Shown: piece after piece, positions 35,048 to 45,012 of the stretch
Layout: each line of letters starts with the position of its first letter
How positions within the stretch are numbered: position 1 is the stretch's first letter
DNA from: Opitutaceae bacterium
GTDB lineage: Bacteria > Verrucomicrobiota > Verrucomicrobiia > Opitutales > Opitutaceae
Assembly (NCBI GenBank): GCA_030693515.1
Contig: JAUYAK010000026.1
Location: 1 to 64,000, forward strand
Reading direction: 5' to 3'
DNA: 64,000 nt
The notes under the pieces: model-generated
What the model was told of the DNA's origin: nothing
Databases searched by the model: none
Seen by the model: the letters and a program-made list of their open reading frames with translations, nothing else
Position numbers and translations under genes: made by a program

Positions 35048-37360
35048 ATGCCAAACGTCCGTCCCTACTCCCGTATCACCACCGTCGTGGCTTTCTTGTC
35101 TGCCGGCCTGCCGGTTTGGGCTCAGTCGGTGCAACCGCCGCCTGCCGGAGAAAAAGAAGTTCTGGTCCTTGCCCCGTTTTCCGTGGAGGCCAAGGAGGAC
35201 GCCAGCGGCTACGGCGTCACCTCCTCGACTTCGCTTACCCGCCTCAACACGCCGCTGCGCGATGTGCCCCAGACGGTGAACATCGTCTCCGAGCGCATGA
35301 TCAAGGAATTGGCGGCTCCCACCTTGGGTGAGGCGGTGGCCTTTCTGCCTGGGGTGACGGTGCGCAACGGCGGACAGGACCAGTTCCAAGTCCGTTCGAT
35401 CGATGTATTCAGCCAGTTCCGGAACAGTTTTCGCTATACGACCGGCTCGTCGCTGCATTTCCGTAAGGACATGTCCAACATCGCGCGCATCGAAGTCATC
35501 AAGGGCCTGGGTTCCGCCACCACCGGCCGCGGCGAGGCCGGCGGCGTAGTGAACCTGATCACCAAGAAGCCCCAGGCCAAGCAGGCGACCTCGATGAGAT
35601 TCACGGTCGATGACTTCGGTTATTATAAGGCCGAGGTGGATAACACCGGCCCGCTCAAGGCGGACGGCTCCGTGCTTTACCGGGCGATCGCGGCTTACAC
35701 CGGGGGCGAAATTTATCTGCCCAACGAAAAGTATGATACGATCAGCTTTTTCCCCTCTGTCGAATTCCGCTTCAATGAGCGCACCAACCTGCTGATCGAA
35801 GGCAGCCTCCAGTCCGGCCGGACGCCTTCGGCGGAATTTTTCGAGATTCAGGACGAGTTTCAATTCTTCACCCGTGCCGCCAACGGCGCCGTCGTGCGCA
35901 CTTTCCCACAGGACGGCGCGCTGCACAAAACCCGAATGCTTCCGCTCGACACCCCCCAAACGGCCTCCTTCGTCAAGCCCGATGCCCAGGCTTACGAAGT
36001 CCTGAGCATATTGAATCACAAATTCTCAGACTGGTTCTCCACCCGGCAGGGACTGCTGTGGGTCAAGACCGAGGTGGACCGCGAACTGACCCGCCTTCGG
36101 GGTTTCGGCAGCTATATATTCGCCCCCAACAATCCCCTGGGACCGCCGATCGACTGGACGATGGCGTTGCGACACGACACGACGGAAAGGGACATCGAGT
36201 TCGTGTCCTACCAGGGAGATTTCCTGCTGGAGTATGACTTCGCAAAAATGACCCATCAGACCCTGCTCGGCTATGAGTTTACCTGGCGGGATATCTTCGA
36301 CCGGTTCAAGCGTGCCAACACCGGCGGCATCTTCCGCATCCTGGATAACAGCGCGTTTCTGAACCTGAAGCGCGGCGATCTGCCGGCTCAAACCGTGAGC
36401 ACCTTCGAGACTCGCGACGTCGAGGAGACGTCCTACTACGTGCAGCACACGGCCAAAGCTTGGCAGAACCGGCTCCAGCTTACCGGCGGCTGGCGCTACG
36501 ATAAGATCGAGGAGGATATCCGGAACCGGAGGACCAACACTTTCACCGCCTCGCGGCCCGAACCCACGGATAAGACTTGGCGACTCGGCGCCGGCTTCCG
36601 GGTCTTCCCTTGGGCGACGCTTTTCGCCGTCCACGCCGAGCAGCAGGATCCGACTCGAAACGTTCTCCGGTTTCCCGAGGGCACCTTCGGGGTGGCGGGA
36701 CGGGATCCGTCGGAACGGGTCTCCGCTGCGCGCACGGTGGAACTCGATGAAATCGGCCTGAAGTCGGAACTGCTCAACGGCCGACTCACGTTCAATGTGT
36801 CGTATTACAAAATCCAGGAGGGAAGCGATATTCGCTCGGTGAACTTCCGGACCAATCGCAACGACGAGTTGAGTCCGCAGTTCAACTGGCGCGAAAACGT
36901 CGTGGATCCCAGCGCCACGGCGGAAGGCGTGGAGGTCGAGATTTCCGGCGCCCCGACCGACCGGTTTTCTTTCTACGCGTCAGGTGCATTTGCACACACC
37001 GCCATCTTCGCCGTGCAATCGGATCGGTCGGTGGTGAAGCGGCGGCAGCGCGGCGACACTCCCGTGCGGCTTAATTTCGTCGGTAACTATCTGGTTCACC
37101 GGAGCAGCCAGTGGGCGTTTTACGCGCAGAACGCCTTCGGCTACACCGACGACGTCGTCTTGAATCCGGACAATATCGTGCTGCAAAGCTCCAGCCTCCG
37201 CTGGGATGTCGGCGTTCGGGCGGTGCGGCGAGTCGGGGCCGGAGCTTGGGAGGCGCAGTTCCGCGTGCAGAATGTCCTCGACCAGCGCGTGACCACGGGC
37301 ACCGGTAACAGCGGCACCATGCCCCGGCGCTTTTCCTTCACCGTCGAGCGGCGCTTCTGA
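35048..37360 (+). CDS. TonB-dependent siderophore-type outer-membrane receptor
   Basis: A 770-residue outer-membrane receptor. Signal peptide (cut near VWA-Q); plug domain with TRLNTPLRDVPQTVNIVSERMI, TLGEAVAFLPGVTVRNGG and IEVIKGLGSATTGRGEAGGVVNLITKKP; beta-barrel ending in an aromatic residue (SFTVERRF). The plug wording is of the FhuA/FpvA 'siderophore' subtype, which in this kind of organism is often used for glycan pieces too. Divergent from lacI, it may import the substrate of the galactonate-type pathway (inference). Confidence 0.92.
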   Translation: MPNVRPYSRITTVVAFLSAGLPVWAQSVQPPPAGEKEVLVLAPFSVEAKEDASGYGVTSSTSLTRLNTPLRDVPQTVNIVSERMIKELAAPTLGEAVAFLPGVTVRNGGQDQFQVRSIDVFSQFRNSFRYTTGSSLHFRKDMSNIARIEVIKGLGSATTGRGEAGGVVNLITKKPQAKQATSMRFTVDDFGYYKAEVDNTGPLKADGSVLYRAIAAYTGGEIYLPNEKYDTISFFPSVEFRFNERTNLLIEGSLQSGRTPSAEFFEIQDEFQFFTRAANGAVVRTFPQDGALHKTRMLPLDTPQTASFVKPDAQAYEVLSILNHKFSDWFSTRQGLLWVKTEVDRELTRLRGFGSYIFAPNNPLGPPIDWTMALRHDTTERDIEFVSYQGDFLLEYDFAKMTHQTLLGYEFTWRDIFDRFKRANTGGIFRILDNSAFLNLKRGDLPAQTVSTFETRDVEETSYYVQHTAKAWQNRLQLTGGWRYDKIEEDIRNRRTNTFTASRPEPTDKTWRLGAGFRVFPWATLFAVHAEQQDPTRNVLRFPEGTFGVAGRDPSERVSAARTVELDEIGLKSELLNGRLTFNVSYYKIQEGSDIRSVNFRTNRNDELSPQFNWRENVVDPSATAEGVEVEISGAPTDRFSFYASGAFAHTAIFAVQSDRSVVKRRQRGDTPVRLNFVGNYLVHRSSQWAFYAQNAFGYTDDVVLNPDNIVLQSSSLRWDVGVRAVRRVGAGAWEAQFRVQNVLDQRVTTGTGNSGTMPRRFSFTVERRF

Positions 37361-37535
37361 GCGCAGGCTGCCAAGCAGACCCAACGTGCGTTCAAATCAA
37401 CGGCTCGGAATGTTCCCGCCCGCAGGCCTGCGCAATCCACCCCTCTCCGTTTCGCTTCCCCCCAAAGTGCGTCTGCGCTGACCGCAAACTGCGCTCTGGT
37501 TAACCTGACCGCGCCCCGTCCAAGCTGTCCGACCT

Positions 37536-40500
37536 ATGAACACCCAACATACATTAATCATTCGCCTGCTTATCGGCGGAGTCCTGCCGCTTGCGCTCCT
37601 GTCCGACCTCACCGCCCAGACCGCGCCGACCCGCCTCGGCGCCGCCAAAATCGACGATGAAACGGTGGCGCTCCAGCAATTTATCGTGACGGGTTCCAAC
37701 ATCAAGCGCCTCGACATGGAGAAAATCGTCCCTGTCACCGTGCTGGACCAGACCGCGATGGAGGTCCGCAACGCCGTGCTGCCGGTGGATCTGCTCACCT
37801 CCTTGCCGTCAGTGGTAAACCTGCCGGAAAACGAAACCCGTCTGGGCTCGTCCGGTGCCCGCGGCGACAATGCCAATGTCAATTTGCGCAACATGGGCGC
37901 CACCGCCACGCTCATCCTCGTGAACGGCCGGCGCATGGCGATCAACCCCATGACCGCCGGCCTCACTCAGGCGGTGAATGTCAACCAACTCCCCACGGCA
38001 GGCGTTGACCGCATCGAGGTGCTGCGCGACGGAGCTTCGTCGATCTACGGGTCCGACGCTGTCGGCGGAGTCATCAACTACGTGCTGAAGCGCGAGTTTA
38101 ACGGCGCGGAGGCTTCCCTCCGCTACGGCTGGCCCGAGCATGGAGGCGGCGAGAGCGTGCAGGGCACGTTCACCTTCGGTTCCAGTTTCGCGGCCGGCCG
38201 CGGTCGCATCTTCGGCACGCTCGAAGCCCTCTATCGCGACGCGATTCAGCTCTCGCAACGTGATTTCAGCCGCTCAGCCCTCAATGTGGATCGCGCGCCA
38301 GCGCCATTCAATAACCTCGGCGGTTCCTTCGACGGCCGCTCCGCGCGCGGCTACTGGCCGACCTTCCGCATCGGCACCGCGACCGCCAATAACTATTTTC
38401 GCCCCGTCAACGGCACGCCGACGCTCACCAACGTCGCGCCCACGCGGGCCGCCAATCCGGAATTTTTCCTCGATCTCAACCAGTTTGGCTTTTCTTCGCC
38501 CCGCGTGCGTCGTGGTAACACGTTTCTCTCGGCCGAGTTCGACTTGAGCCAACGCATCACCGCCTTTGGCGATCTGGGCTACTACAAGGCGGTCTCCACG
38601 ATGCGCCGGCAGCCGCTCCCGCTCAACGCACCGACCTCCGACCAACTCATGGTCATGGCCATCGACAATCCCTACAATCCCTACGGATCGCGCTTCTATC
38701 ATGCGACCGGGGCGGCGAATGCCGACGGCACGCCGCGCGTCACCGGCGCGCCCCGCACCACCACTCTCACGCAGTTGACCATCGCGGATCTGGCACCCGA
38801 GACTGTCGAGACCAGAGCCGATGTGGTCCGACTCACCGGCGGTCTCCGTGGCAAGCTGGGCGACATGTGGACTTGGGAGACCTCAGCCTTTTATAATCAG
38901 GTCAAGGGCAGCGACGGGGCCTATCCCGACGTGCGCGAGAGCCTCCTGCAAAAGTCGCTCCAGCGCACCGATGCCTCCGCCTTCAACCCCTTCGGCTACA
39001 CTTTCAAGGTGGTGGGCGGCGCCGTCGTCGTCGACAAGCCCTACACCAATCCCGCCTCCGTGGTGGATTCTTTCGCGGAGACCTTTGCCCGCAACGCCCG
39101 CAGTTCTATCGCCAGCGGCGACCTCCGCGCGGCGGGCCGTCTCTTCTCGTTTTGGGGCATCGACGCGCAGGCCGCCGCCGGCCTCGAGCACCGGCGCGAG
39201 GACCTCAAGGATTTGCGCCCGCCTTTCAGCGGCGAAAACCCAGCCAGCTCGGGCCTCGATCCCACCAACAACGATTTCCTGCTGCACCCTCCACGGCCCG
39301 ATGTCATCGGCAACCGCGATGTCACGAGTGTCTACGCGGAGGCGGTCCTGCCTCTGGTCACCGCCGAGCGGCGCTGGACGCTGGTCAATACCTTCGAGAT
39401 CAGCGCCTCGGCCCGTTTTGAAAACTACAGCGATTTCGGCACCACGACCAAGCCCAAGGTTGGCGCCAATTGGCGCCCGGTTTCATGGCTGATGCTGCGC
39501 GCCTCCTATAACGAGGGTTTCATGGCTCCCAGCCTCGCGGCGCTCTACACCAGCCCCCGCTGGACCAACAGCGCGGGCGCCGGCGAAATCGACACCTACC
39601 GCAACCCTTTCCTCAACGAAGGACCGTATGTGCAACGCACCTATTTTGGCGGCAATCCCAAACTCAAAGCCCAGGAGTCGGAGGGCAAAACCTACGGCGT
39701 CGTCGTCGATGTGCCGGATCTGAAGGGCCTCAGCCTGACCGCCGATGTATGGCGCATCAGCCGCACCAATCTGCTCGGCCAGCGCAGTCCGGACCAGATC
39801 CGCGCCAGCGACACCGCCCTGTTGCGCGCCTACACCGTGCAACGCACCGCCGCAGGCACGCCCGTCGGTTCGGTCGATGTGGGCAGCGGCACCTCCAGTT
39901 ATAAAGGCGACCCGGACGTCCAGCGTCTGCCGCTGACCGCCGAGGATATCGCGGTGTTTGCCACCTACAACGCCGCCAACTCCCGCAACCCCGCCGCACC
40001 CGCCGGCCGGGTCTTTTCGCTCAACCGGCCGTTTGTGAACATTTCGACCAGCGAACACGCGGGCATCGATTTTGGCTTCCGCTATGCGCTCCCGCGCTTG
40101 GCTTGGGGGCATGTCACGCTGAGTTCCGATTGGGCTTATCTCAGGAAATCCTCTTCGGTGCTCGCCCCACCCAATCTCCCCCCGACCTTGAACGATGAAC
40201 TCCTCGGCAACGGCGCGGCCAAGTGGCGCAGCACAAGTAGCATCGCTTGGCGCAACGGTCCTTGGAGCGGCGCGCTCGGCATCTACCATATTGCCACGAC
40301 GCACGACACCGGCGCGACCACCACCGCGGCCACCTACGAATCCTTGGGCCGGCCCTCCTACATCGCGCCGTTCTTCACGGGCGGACAGACCGTCTATCGC
40401 TTGGTGATCGATCCCGTCGTCAGCTACAACCTTTCGGTCGGCTATCGCTTCTCGTCCACCGCTCGCCACTGGCTGCGCAATTCGCGCGTGCGTCTCGGCG

Positions 40501-40622
40501 TCATCAACCTCACCGACGAGACGCCGCCCTTGTCGTCCGGCAGTTTCGGTTACGATCCCTCGGTCAGCCAGTCGCTCCTCAACGGCCGCTCTTGGACCTT
40601 CGAGATCAGCCGCCCATTCTAA
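37536..40622 (+). CDS. TonB-dependent receptor
   Basis: A 1028-residue outer-membrane receptor with signal peptide, a TonB-box-like region (ALQQFIVTGSNIKR), plug motif GDNANVNLRNMGATATLILVNGRR and IEVLRDGASSIYGSDAVGGVINYVLKR, and a long barrel ending RSWTFEISRPF. The wording is that of the 'iron complex / oligosaccharide' receptors abundant in Opitutaceae-like and sphingomonad genomes. A secreted GH-like gene follows 19 bases downstream, so the two are probably one transcript. Confidence 0.92.
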   Translation: MNTQHTLIIRLLIGGVLPLALLSDLTAQTAPTRLGAAKIDDETVALQQFIVTGSNIKRLDMEKIVPVTVLDQTAMEVRNAVLPVDLLTSLPSVVNLPENETRLGSSGARGDNANVNLRNMGATATLILVNGRRMAINPMTAGLTQAVNVNQLPTAGVDRIEVLRDGASSIYGSDAVGGVINYVLKREFNGAEASLRYGWPEHGGGESVQGTFTFGSSFAAGRGRIFGTLEALYRDAIQLSQRDFSRSALNVDRAPAPFNNLGGSFDGRSARGYWPTFRIGTATANNYFRPVNGTPTLTNVAPTRAANPEFFLDLNQFGFSSPRVRRGNTFLSAEFDLSQRITAFGDLGYYKAVSTMRRQPLPLNAPTSDQLMVMAIDNPYNPYGSRFYHATGAANADGTPRVTGAPRTTTLTQLTIADLAPETVETRADVVRLTGGLRGKLGDMWTWETSAFYNQVKGSDGAYPDVRESLLQKSLQRTDASAFNPFGYTFKVVGGAVVVDKPYTNPASVVDSFAETFARNARSSIASGDLRAAGRLFSFWGIDAQAAAGLEHRREDLKDLRPPFSGENPASSGLDPTNNDFLLHPPRPDVIGNRDVTSVYAEAVLPLVTAERRWTLVNTFEISASARFENYSDFGTTTKPKVGANWRPVSWLMLRASYNEGFMAPSLAALYTSPRWTNSAGAGEIDTYRNPFLNEGPYVQRTYFGGNPKLKAQESEGKTYGVVVDVPDLKGLSLTADVWRISRTNLLGQRSPDQIRASDTALLRAYTVQRTAAGTPVGSVDVGSGTSSYKGDPDVQRLPLTAEDIAVFATYNAANSRNPAAPAGRVFSLNRPFVNISTSEHAGIDFGFRYALPRLAWGHVTLSSDWAYLRKSSSVLAPPNLPPTLNDELLGNGAAKWRSTSSIAWRNGPWSGALGIYHIATTHDTGATTTAATYESLGRPSYIAPFFTGGQTVYRLVIDPVVSYNLSVGYRFSSTARHWLRNSRVRLGVINLTDETPPLSSGSFGYDPSVSQSLLNGRSWTFEISRPF

Positions 40623-40641
40623 GAACGGAGGCATACGCTCC

Positions 40642-42303
40642 ATGGCTCATATTTCGATGCAATCACGCTCCAAAACCTTTCGCCTGCAAACTCTGCTGTT
40701 TCTCGCGGCCGCAACCATCGGTGCCGCGGCGCAGCCGGCTCCAGCCAGCGGGAGCGCGCCGCCTGCCGGAGCGACCAAGCCCGTCTCGACGCGCCTGCCG
40801 CTGCTGATGCCCGATGATTTCGTCTCGCTGCAACTCGTCTCATGGCGGGTGGAGACCGGCACGCCCGATCCACGCAATCCCCTCCTCGAGCCCGCCATGC
40901 CGTGGGACTCCGGCGGCATCATGTCCCACGGCACCGTGCTGCACGACCCGATCGACGGACTCTGGAAAGCCTGGCAGGTGTCCACCCCCGGCGAGGAGAA
41001 ACTGGACGGCCTGAAAACCGTGCACGAGCACCAGCGCCGGCTGACGTATCTGGAAAGCAAAGACGGCGTGAACTGGTATCGCCCTCTGCTCCCTTTCGTC
41101 CGCTGGCCCGGCCATGACCGGACCAACATCCTGCTCGACCTCGATTCGGGCGGCACCTCGGTCTATGCGTCCGTCTTCGTGGACCCGGCCAACACCGCCT
41201 GGCCGTATGTGATGTTTGTCATGCGCGGGCCGCTTTACGGCGGGCAGAAAGAAAACAAGGTCGGACATCTGCCCGGCCCCACAGAGCGTTTGGGCACCTA
41301 CCGCTATCGCTCCAAGGACGGCAAGGACTGGAAATTGATCGAAGGCCCCATCCATCCTTCGGTCGGCGGCGGCGGCGACGTTTCCTTTGTCTATCGCGAG
41401 CCGGACGGATCGTTCGTTTCGTATTTCAAAACCTATCCCAAGGCTCGTGACGGTGATCGCCTCATCCCTTACGACAACAATTCCCGCGGCGGTCTGCGCA
41501 GTATTTCGCGACGCACCAGCCGGGACGGCAGCGACTGGGGCGGCGAGCAACTGGTGCTCACGCGTGACTGGCGCGATCCCGATTTCACCCAGTTCTTGGA
41601 AATCTGCCCGGTCCCCGTGGACGGGGGCTACATCGCTCTGATCAATTACTACGACGCCGTGATCCAGACGATGAGCCTGCAACTGGCCGCCTCGCGCGAC
41701 GGCGTGAATTGGTGGCGGCCCGACCGCCGTCCCGCTCTCGCCAATCCGCCCCTCGGCGACTGGGGCGGCGGCATGATCTGGCAAATGCACCATCCCGTCG
41801 TCGAGGGCGGGCGCATGCATGTCTACTACGCCGGCTCGGAGGGCCTTCACGGCGAAATATTCGACACCCGCTTCGGTCCGCGTTTGAAAGTCGGCAGCGA
41901 AACCGTGATCGGGGTCAACACTCCCACCTTGCCCTTCAACACCGCCTTGTGCCGGGCAACCTGGGAATTTGACCGGCTCTACGCGCTCGCGCCGTCGGCC
42001 GGTGGAATCACCCCGGGGGAGGCTGTCACCAAAGCAACGGCGCTCGGCGAGCGCTCCATCGTTGCGAATGTTCTCGTCAAGAAGGGCGGCGCGCTCCGCG
42101 CCGAGCTCCTCGACGGCGAGTGCCGGCCGCTGCCGGGATTTGCACTCTCTGACTGCACCGCCGTCACCGGCGACCAGCGCCGCATCGGGTTACACTGGAC
42201 CGGTGGCAAGATCGCCCCCGCCGCCGCGCGGCAAATTCGATTCCATCTGCATCGCGCCTTTCTCTACGGCTACGCGGCGGAAACGCCGGCTCCCCGTTCG
42301 TGA
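40642..42303 (+). CDS. secreted GH32/43-like (five-bladed propeller) protein
   Basis: A 553-residue protein with an N-terminal export segment (TLLFLAAATIGAAAQ). Repeated blade-like pieces are seen: MSHGTVLHDPIDGLWKAWQ, LTYLESKDGVNWYRP, RYRSKDGKDWKLIEG, ISRRTSRDGSDWGGEQ, LQLAASRDGVNWWRP, MHVYYAGSEG. The S-x-D-G-x-x-W repeat is typical of glycosidase-like propellers (GH32/43/130 relatives), although I cannot place the catalytic acids. It follows a receptor gene and precedes a permease gene, so it probably processes the substrate before import. Confidence 0.65.
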   Translation: MAHISMQSRSKTFRLQTLLFLAAATIGAAAQPAPASGSAPPAGATKPVSTRLPLLMPDDFVSLQLVSWRVETGTPDPRNPLLEPAMPWDSGGIMSHGTVLHDPIDGLWKAWQVSTPGEEKLDGLKTVHEHQRRLTYLESKDGVNWYRPLLPFVRWPGHDRTNILLDLDSGGTSVYASVFVDPANTAWPYVMFVMRGPLYGGQKENKVGHLPGPTERLGTYRYRSKDGKDWKLIEGPIHPSVGGGGDVSFVYREPDGSFVSYFKTYPKARDGDRLIPYDNNSRGGLRSISRRTSRDGSDWGGEQLVLTRDWRDPDFTQFLEICPVPVDGGYIALINYYDAVIQTMSLQLAASRDGVNWWRPDRRPALANPPLGDWGGGMIWQMHHPVVEGGRMHVYYAGSEGLHGEIFDTRFGPRLKVGSETVIGVNTPTLPFNTALCRATWEFDRLYALAPSAGGITPGEAVTKATALGERSIVANVLVKKGGALRAELLDGECRPLPGFALSDCTAVTGDQRRIGLHWTGGKIAPAAARQIRFHLHRAFLYGYAAETPAPRS

Positions 42304-42318
42304 ACCTCCCGTCATCGC

Positions 42319-43572
42319 GTGTCCGCCATCTCCCGATTTTTCCCGCATCCGAGCCGGTGGCTCATGCTGGTGATGCCAGGCCTGTTCTGCGCGGGATACA
42401 CCATCGGTCCCGGTGCCGTCACGAAACTGGCAGCGGCCGGTGCGCAAGGCGGAGCATCCCCCCTGTGGCTGCTGGCGGCAGGCGGACTGCTAAGTTGGGC
42501 GCTGCTGGAGGCCGGCGGCCGCTACACGGTGGCCACCGGGGAGACCGCATTGCACGGTTTCCGCAATCATCTGCGCGGCGGCCGGTGGCTGGCGTTACTT
42601 GTTCTCGCCGGGGTCGTGTTGGGCCAATGGTCGGGATTGCCGGTGCTGGTCGGCGTGGTCGCGCGTTTGATTCATACCGGCTGGGAGCCGACGCAAAGCC
42701 CGGCCGGTGAAATGGCGGTCGCCGCCGTCATGCTGGGCGGTGTTTACGCGCTGCTGGCGACCGGCCGCTTTTCCGTGCTGATGCTGTTGGTGGCGGGATC
42801 AGCCGCATTGATGGCGATCGGTTTCTTAGGGGCTCTGTCGATCGTTGGGCCCGCGCCTGAGCTGCTCGCGCGGGGCTTGGTCCCGTCCCTCCCGGCGACG
42901 GAGGATGGGCTGCGGCCCGTCGTGGCCGTGCTCGGCATCGCTTTGGCGGCGCCGACATTCCTCGTGCGCTCCCTCGTGGTGAAACGCGCGAGGTGGAGTG
43001 AGGCCAACGCAAGAGAACAACGGCGAGACGCGGCGCTCTCCGCCCTCGTGATGCTGGTGGTAACCGTCTCTGTTCTGTCCTGCACCGCCGCTGCGCTGTA
43101 TCCGAAGTCGCTTCCTATTCGCGATGTTTTCGAGGCCGCTCAAGGACTGGACCAGATCGCCGGCCGGCGCGCGGCAGGGTGGTTCCGGCTGGGCGCGATC
43201 GGAGCCGGACTTTCCTCGATCATTCCGATGATCGTAGTCCTGCCGCTGCTGATCGCGGACTTCCTTGGCGAGGGAGTCCAGCTCCGCGGACCGCGGTTTT
43301 TCGTTCTGACTGCGCTCGCTTGCGGGATTGGCTGGTTGGGCACGTTGCCTGGAGGACCCTTGGTCTCAATCCACCGCACGGCGAGCTTGGTCGCACAGGT
43401 TTTCATGCTGCCCGCGGTCGTCGCGGGAATTTTTTTGCTCCTGAACCGCGGCGACCTGATGGGCGGAGAGCGCGCGGGTCTTTGTCTGAATACCGGGCTG
43501 TCACTCGCGTTCGCCTTTTCCCTGGCAACATCATGGCTGGCCGTCACCGGCTTGTGGGCCCGATTGGCCTGA
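42319..43572 (+). CDS. Nramp-related permease lacking the DPGN metal motif
   Basis: A 417-residue protein with about 11 hydrophobic segments. The arrangement GYTIGPGAVTKLAAAGAQGGASPLWLL...RYTVATGETALHGFR is that of Nramp (MntH) relatives, but the metal-binding DPGN of helix 1 is G30-P-G-A33 and the helix 6 Met-Pro-His motif is not seen. The gene sits among sugar genes, so transport of something other than manganese is likely (inference). The start is GTG at 42319, 15 bases after the preceding stop; an ATG at 42364 would remove part of helix 1. Confidence 0.65.
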   Translation: MSAISRFFPHPSRWLMLVMPGLFCAGYTIGPGAVTKLAAAGAQGGASPLWLLAAGGLLSWALLEAGGRYTVATGETALHGFRNHLRGGRWLALLVLAGVVLGQWSGLPVLVGVVARLIHTGWEPTQSPAGEMAVAAVMLGGVYALLATGRFSVLMLLVAGSAALMAIGFLGALSIVGPAPELLARGLVPSLPATEDGLRPVVAVLGIALAAPTFLVRSLVVKRARWSEANAREQRRDAALSALVMLVVTVSVLSCTAAALYPKSLPIRDVFEAAQGLDQIAGRRAAGWFRLGAIGAGLSSIIPMIVVLPLLIADFLGEGVQLRGPRFFVLTALACGIGWLGTLPGGPLVSIHRTASLVAQVFMLPAVVAGIFLLLNRGDLMGGERAGLCLNTGLSLAFAFSLATSWLAVTGLWARLA

Positions 43573-43602
43573 GCCCGAAACCGCGCCGAAACGCTCCCTC
43601 TT

Positions 43603-44079
43603 ATGATCTGCGGAAAACTGAGTGATTTTGAAACGATGCGCCTCGCCCCATTGGGTGGAGCGGTGATACAGGCCGTCGCCTGGATCAGGAGTCTCCCTGC
43701 CAACCCCAAGGAAGGACGCTACACGTTGAATGAAGACGGGCTGTATGCCTTGGTGCTTTCTTACGACACAGGCCCGGCGCGATCGTCGCGCTTTGAAACC
43801 CATCGGAAATACGCCGACCTGCAATACACCGTGTCTGGCGCCGAGAGCATCGACTGGGCCCCTCGCGAGAGCCTGGCTTTCGACGGAGACTACGATGCGG
43901 AGAAGGATCTGCTTTTCCACCGCGCCGGCCCCGCCTTCGGACGCGTGGTCAACGCCGCGGGTTTTTTCTCCTTCTATACACCGGTGGACGCGCACCGCCC
44001 GAAAATTCGGACCACGGATCACACGAGCGTGCTGAAAGTCGTCGTCAAAATCCCCGTCGCCCGCCTTTCCCTCGCGTGA
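43603..44079 (+). CDS. YhcH/YjgK/YiaL family protein
   Basis: A 158-residue cupin-fold protein of the family first seen in sialate and ketogulonate operons. Diagnostic segments are FETHRKYADLQYTVSGAESI (E, H and D/Q metal site) and GFFSFYTPVDAHRPKI with the conserved His. Members have been proposed to act as sugar anomerases or N-glycolylneuraminate processing enzymes. It overlaps the next gene by 4 bases (GTGA), pointing to a shared step in sugar-acid breakdown. Confidence 0.88.
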   Translation: MICGKLSDFETMRLAPLGGAVIQAVAWIRSLPANPKEGRYTLNEDGLYALVLSYDTGPARSSRFETHRKYADLQYTVSGAESIDWAPRESLAFDGDYDAEKDLLFHRAGPAFGRVVNAAGFFSFYTPVDAHRPKIRTTDHTSVLKVVVKIPVARLSLA

Positions 44080-44909
44080 AGCCCTCGGACGAAAACTCCC
44101 GCCCTCACTCTCTCCGGCAGCGGCTGCTCGCCGGGGATACCGTCGTGGGCAGTTGGATTAACAGCGGCAGTCCCATGGTCGCCGAACTGATGGCGACGAC
44201 GGGCTTCGATTTTCTCTGCGTGGACATCGAGCATTCGGCGATCGACGTGCCGCAAGCGCAGCAAATCTTCCAAGCCATCCGCTCCGGCCGGCGTGACTGC
44301 GCGGCGGTGGCACGTGTGCACGGGGTGGACTATGCCTTCGTCAAACGCTACCTCGATGCCGGCGCCGACGGGATCGTGGCTCCACTCGTGCGCACGCGCG
44401 AGGAAGCGCTCCTTCTGGTTCAAGCCGCGAAATACCCGCCGCTCGGCCTGCGTGGCGTCGGTTTCTGCCGGGCCAACGCCTACGGCCTGCGGCTGGCCGA
44501 CGAATGCGCCCGCGCCAACGAGGAGATTTTTCTGGCCGTGCAGATCGAACACATCGCGGCCGTGCGCAACATCGACTCGATCCTCAGCGTGCCGGGCATC
44601 GACGCGGCATTTATCGGCCCCTACGATCTCACGGCCTCGATGGGAATCACCGGTCAGTTTGAGCACCCCGACTATCTTACGGCAAGCGCGACCATCCTCG
44701 CGGCGTGCCAACGGCACGGCATCGCGCCCGGCATCCATGTGGTGTCACCCGTGCCGGGCGAGGTGCAGGCACGCATGATCGAAGGCTATCGCTTCATCGC
44801 CTACAGCCTCGACATCACCATGCTGACCACCGCCTGCGTCGCGGGCTTGGCCGCGATCCGGGATGCGCAGAAATCGATCCAGCCCGCAGGCGTGCTCGAA
44901 AATGCCTGA
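44076..44909 (+). CDS. HpcH/HpaI-family aldolase (2-keto-3-deoxy-sugar-acid type)
   Basis: A 277-residue class II (metal-dependent) aldolase of the GarL/RhmA/HpaI group, which cleaves 2-keto-3-deoxy acids to pyruvate and an aldehyde. Motifs: FDFLCVDIEHSAID (catalytic His and Asp/Glu), GADGIVAPLVRTREEA, GVGFCRANAYG, IEHIAAVRNIDSIL and FIGPYDLTASMG. The start is GTG at 44076, overlapping the YhcH gene stop. It gives a second aldolase route in addition to the DgoA-like enzyme. Confidence 0.88.
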   Translation: MKPSDENSRPHSLRQRLLAGDTVVGSWINSGSPMVAELMATTGFDFLCVDIEHSAIDVPQAQQIFQAIRSGRRDCAAVARVHGVDYAFVKRYLDAGADGIVAPLVRTREEALLLVQAAKYPPLGLRGVGFCRANAYGLRLADECARANEEIFLAVQIEHIAAVRNIDSILSVPGIDAAFIGPYDLTASMGITGQFEHPDYLTASATILAACQRHGIAPGIHVVSPVPGEVQARMIEGYRFIAYSLDITMLTTACVAGLAAIRDAQKSIQPAGVLENA

Positions 44910-45012
44910 CCGCACGGAACGCCCCATTCTAAATTCGATGACGCCCCCGGGTTTCCTCCACCTCTCACCGCCACCGCGTATCGTAGCGTAACACCAGCCC
45001 CGTCGCTCCCCC

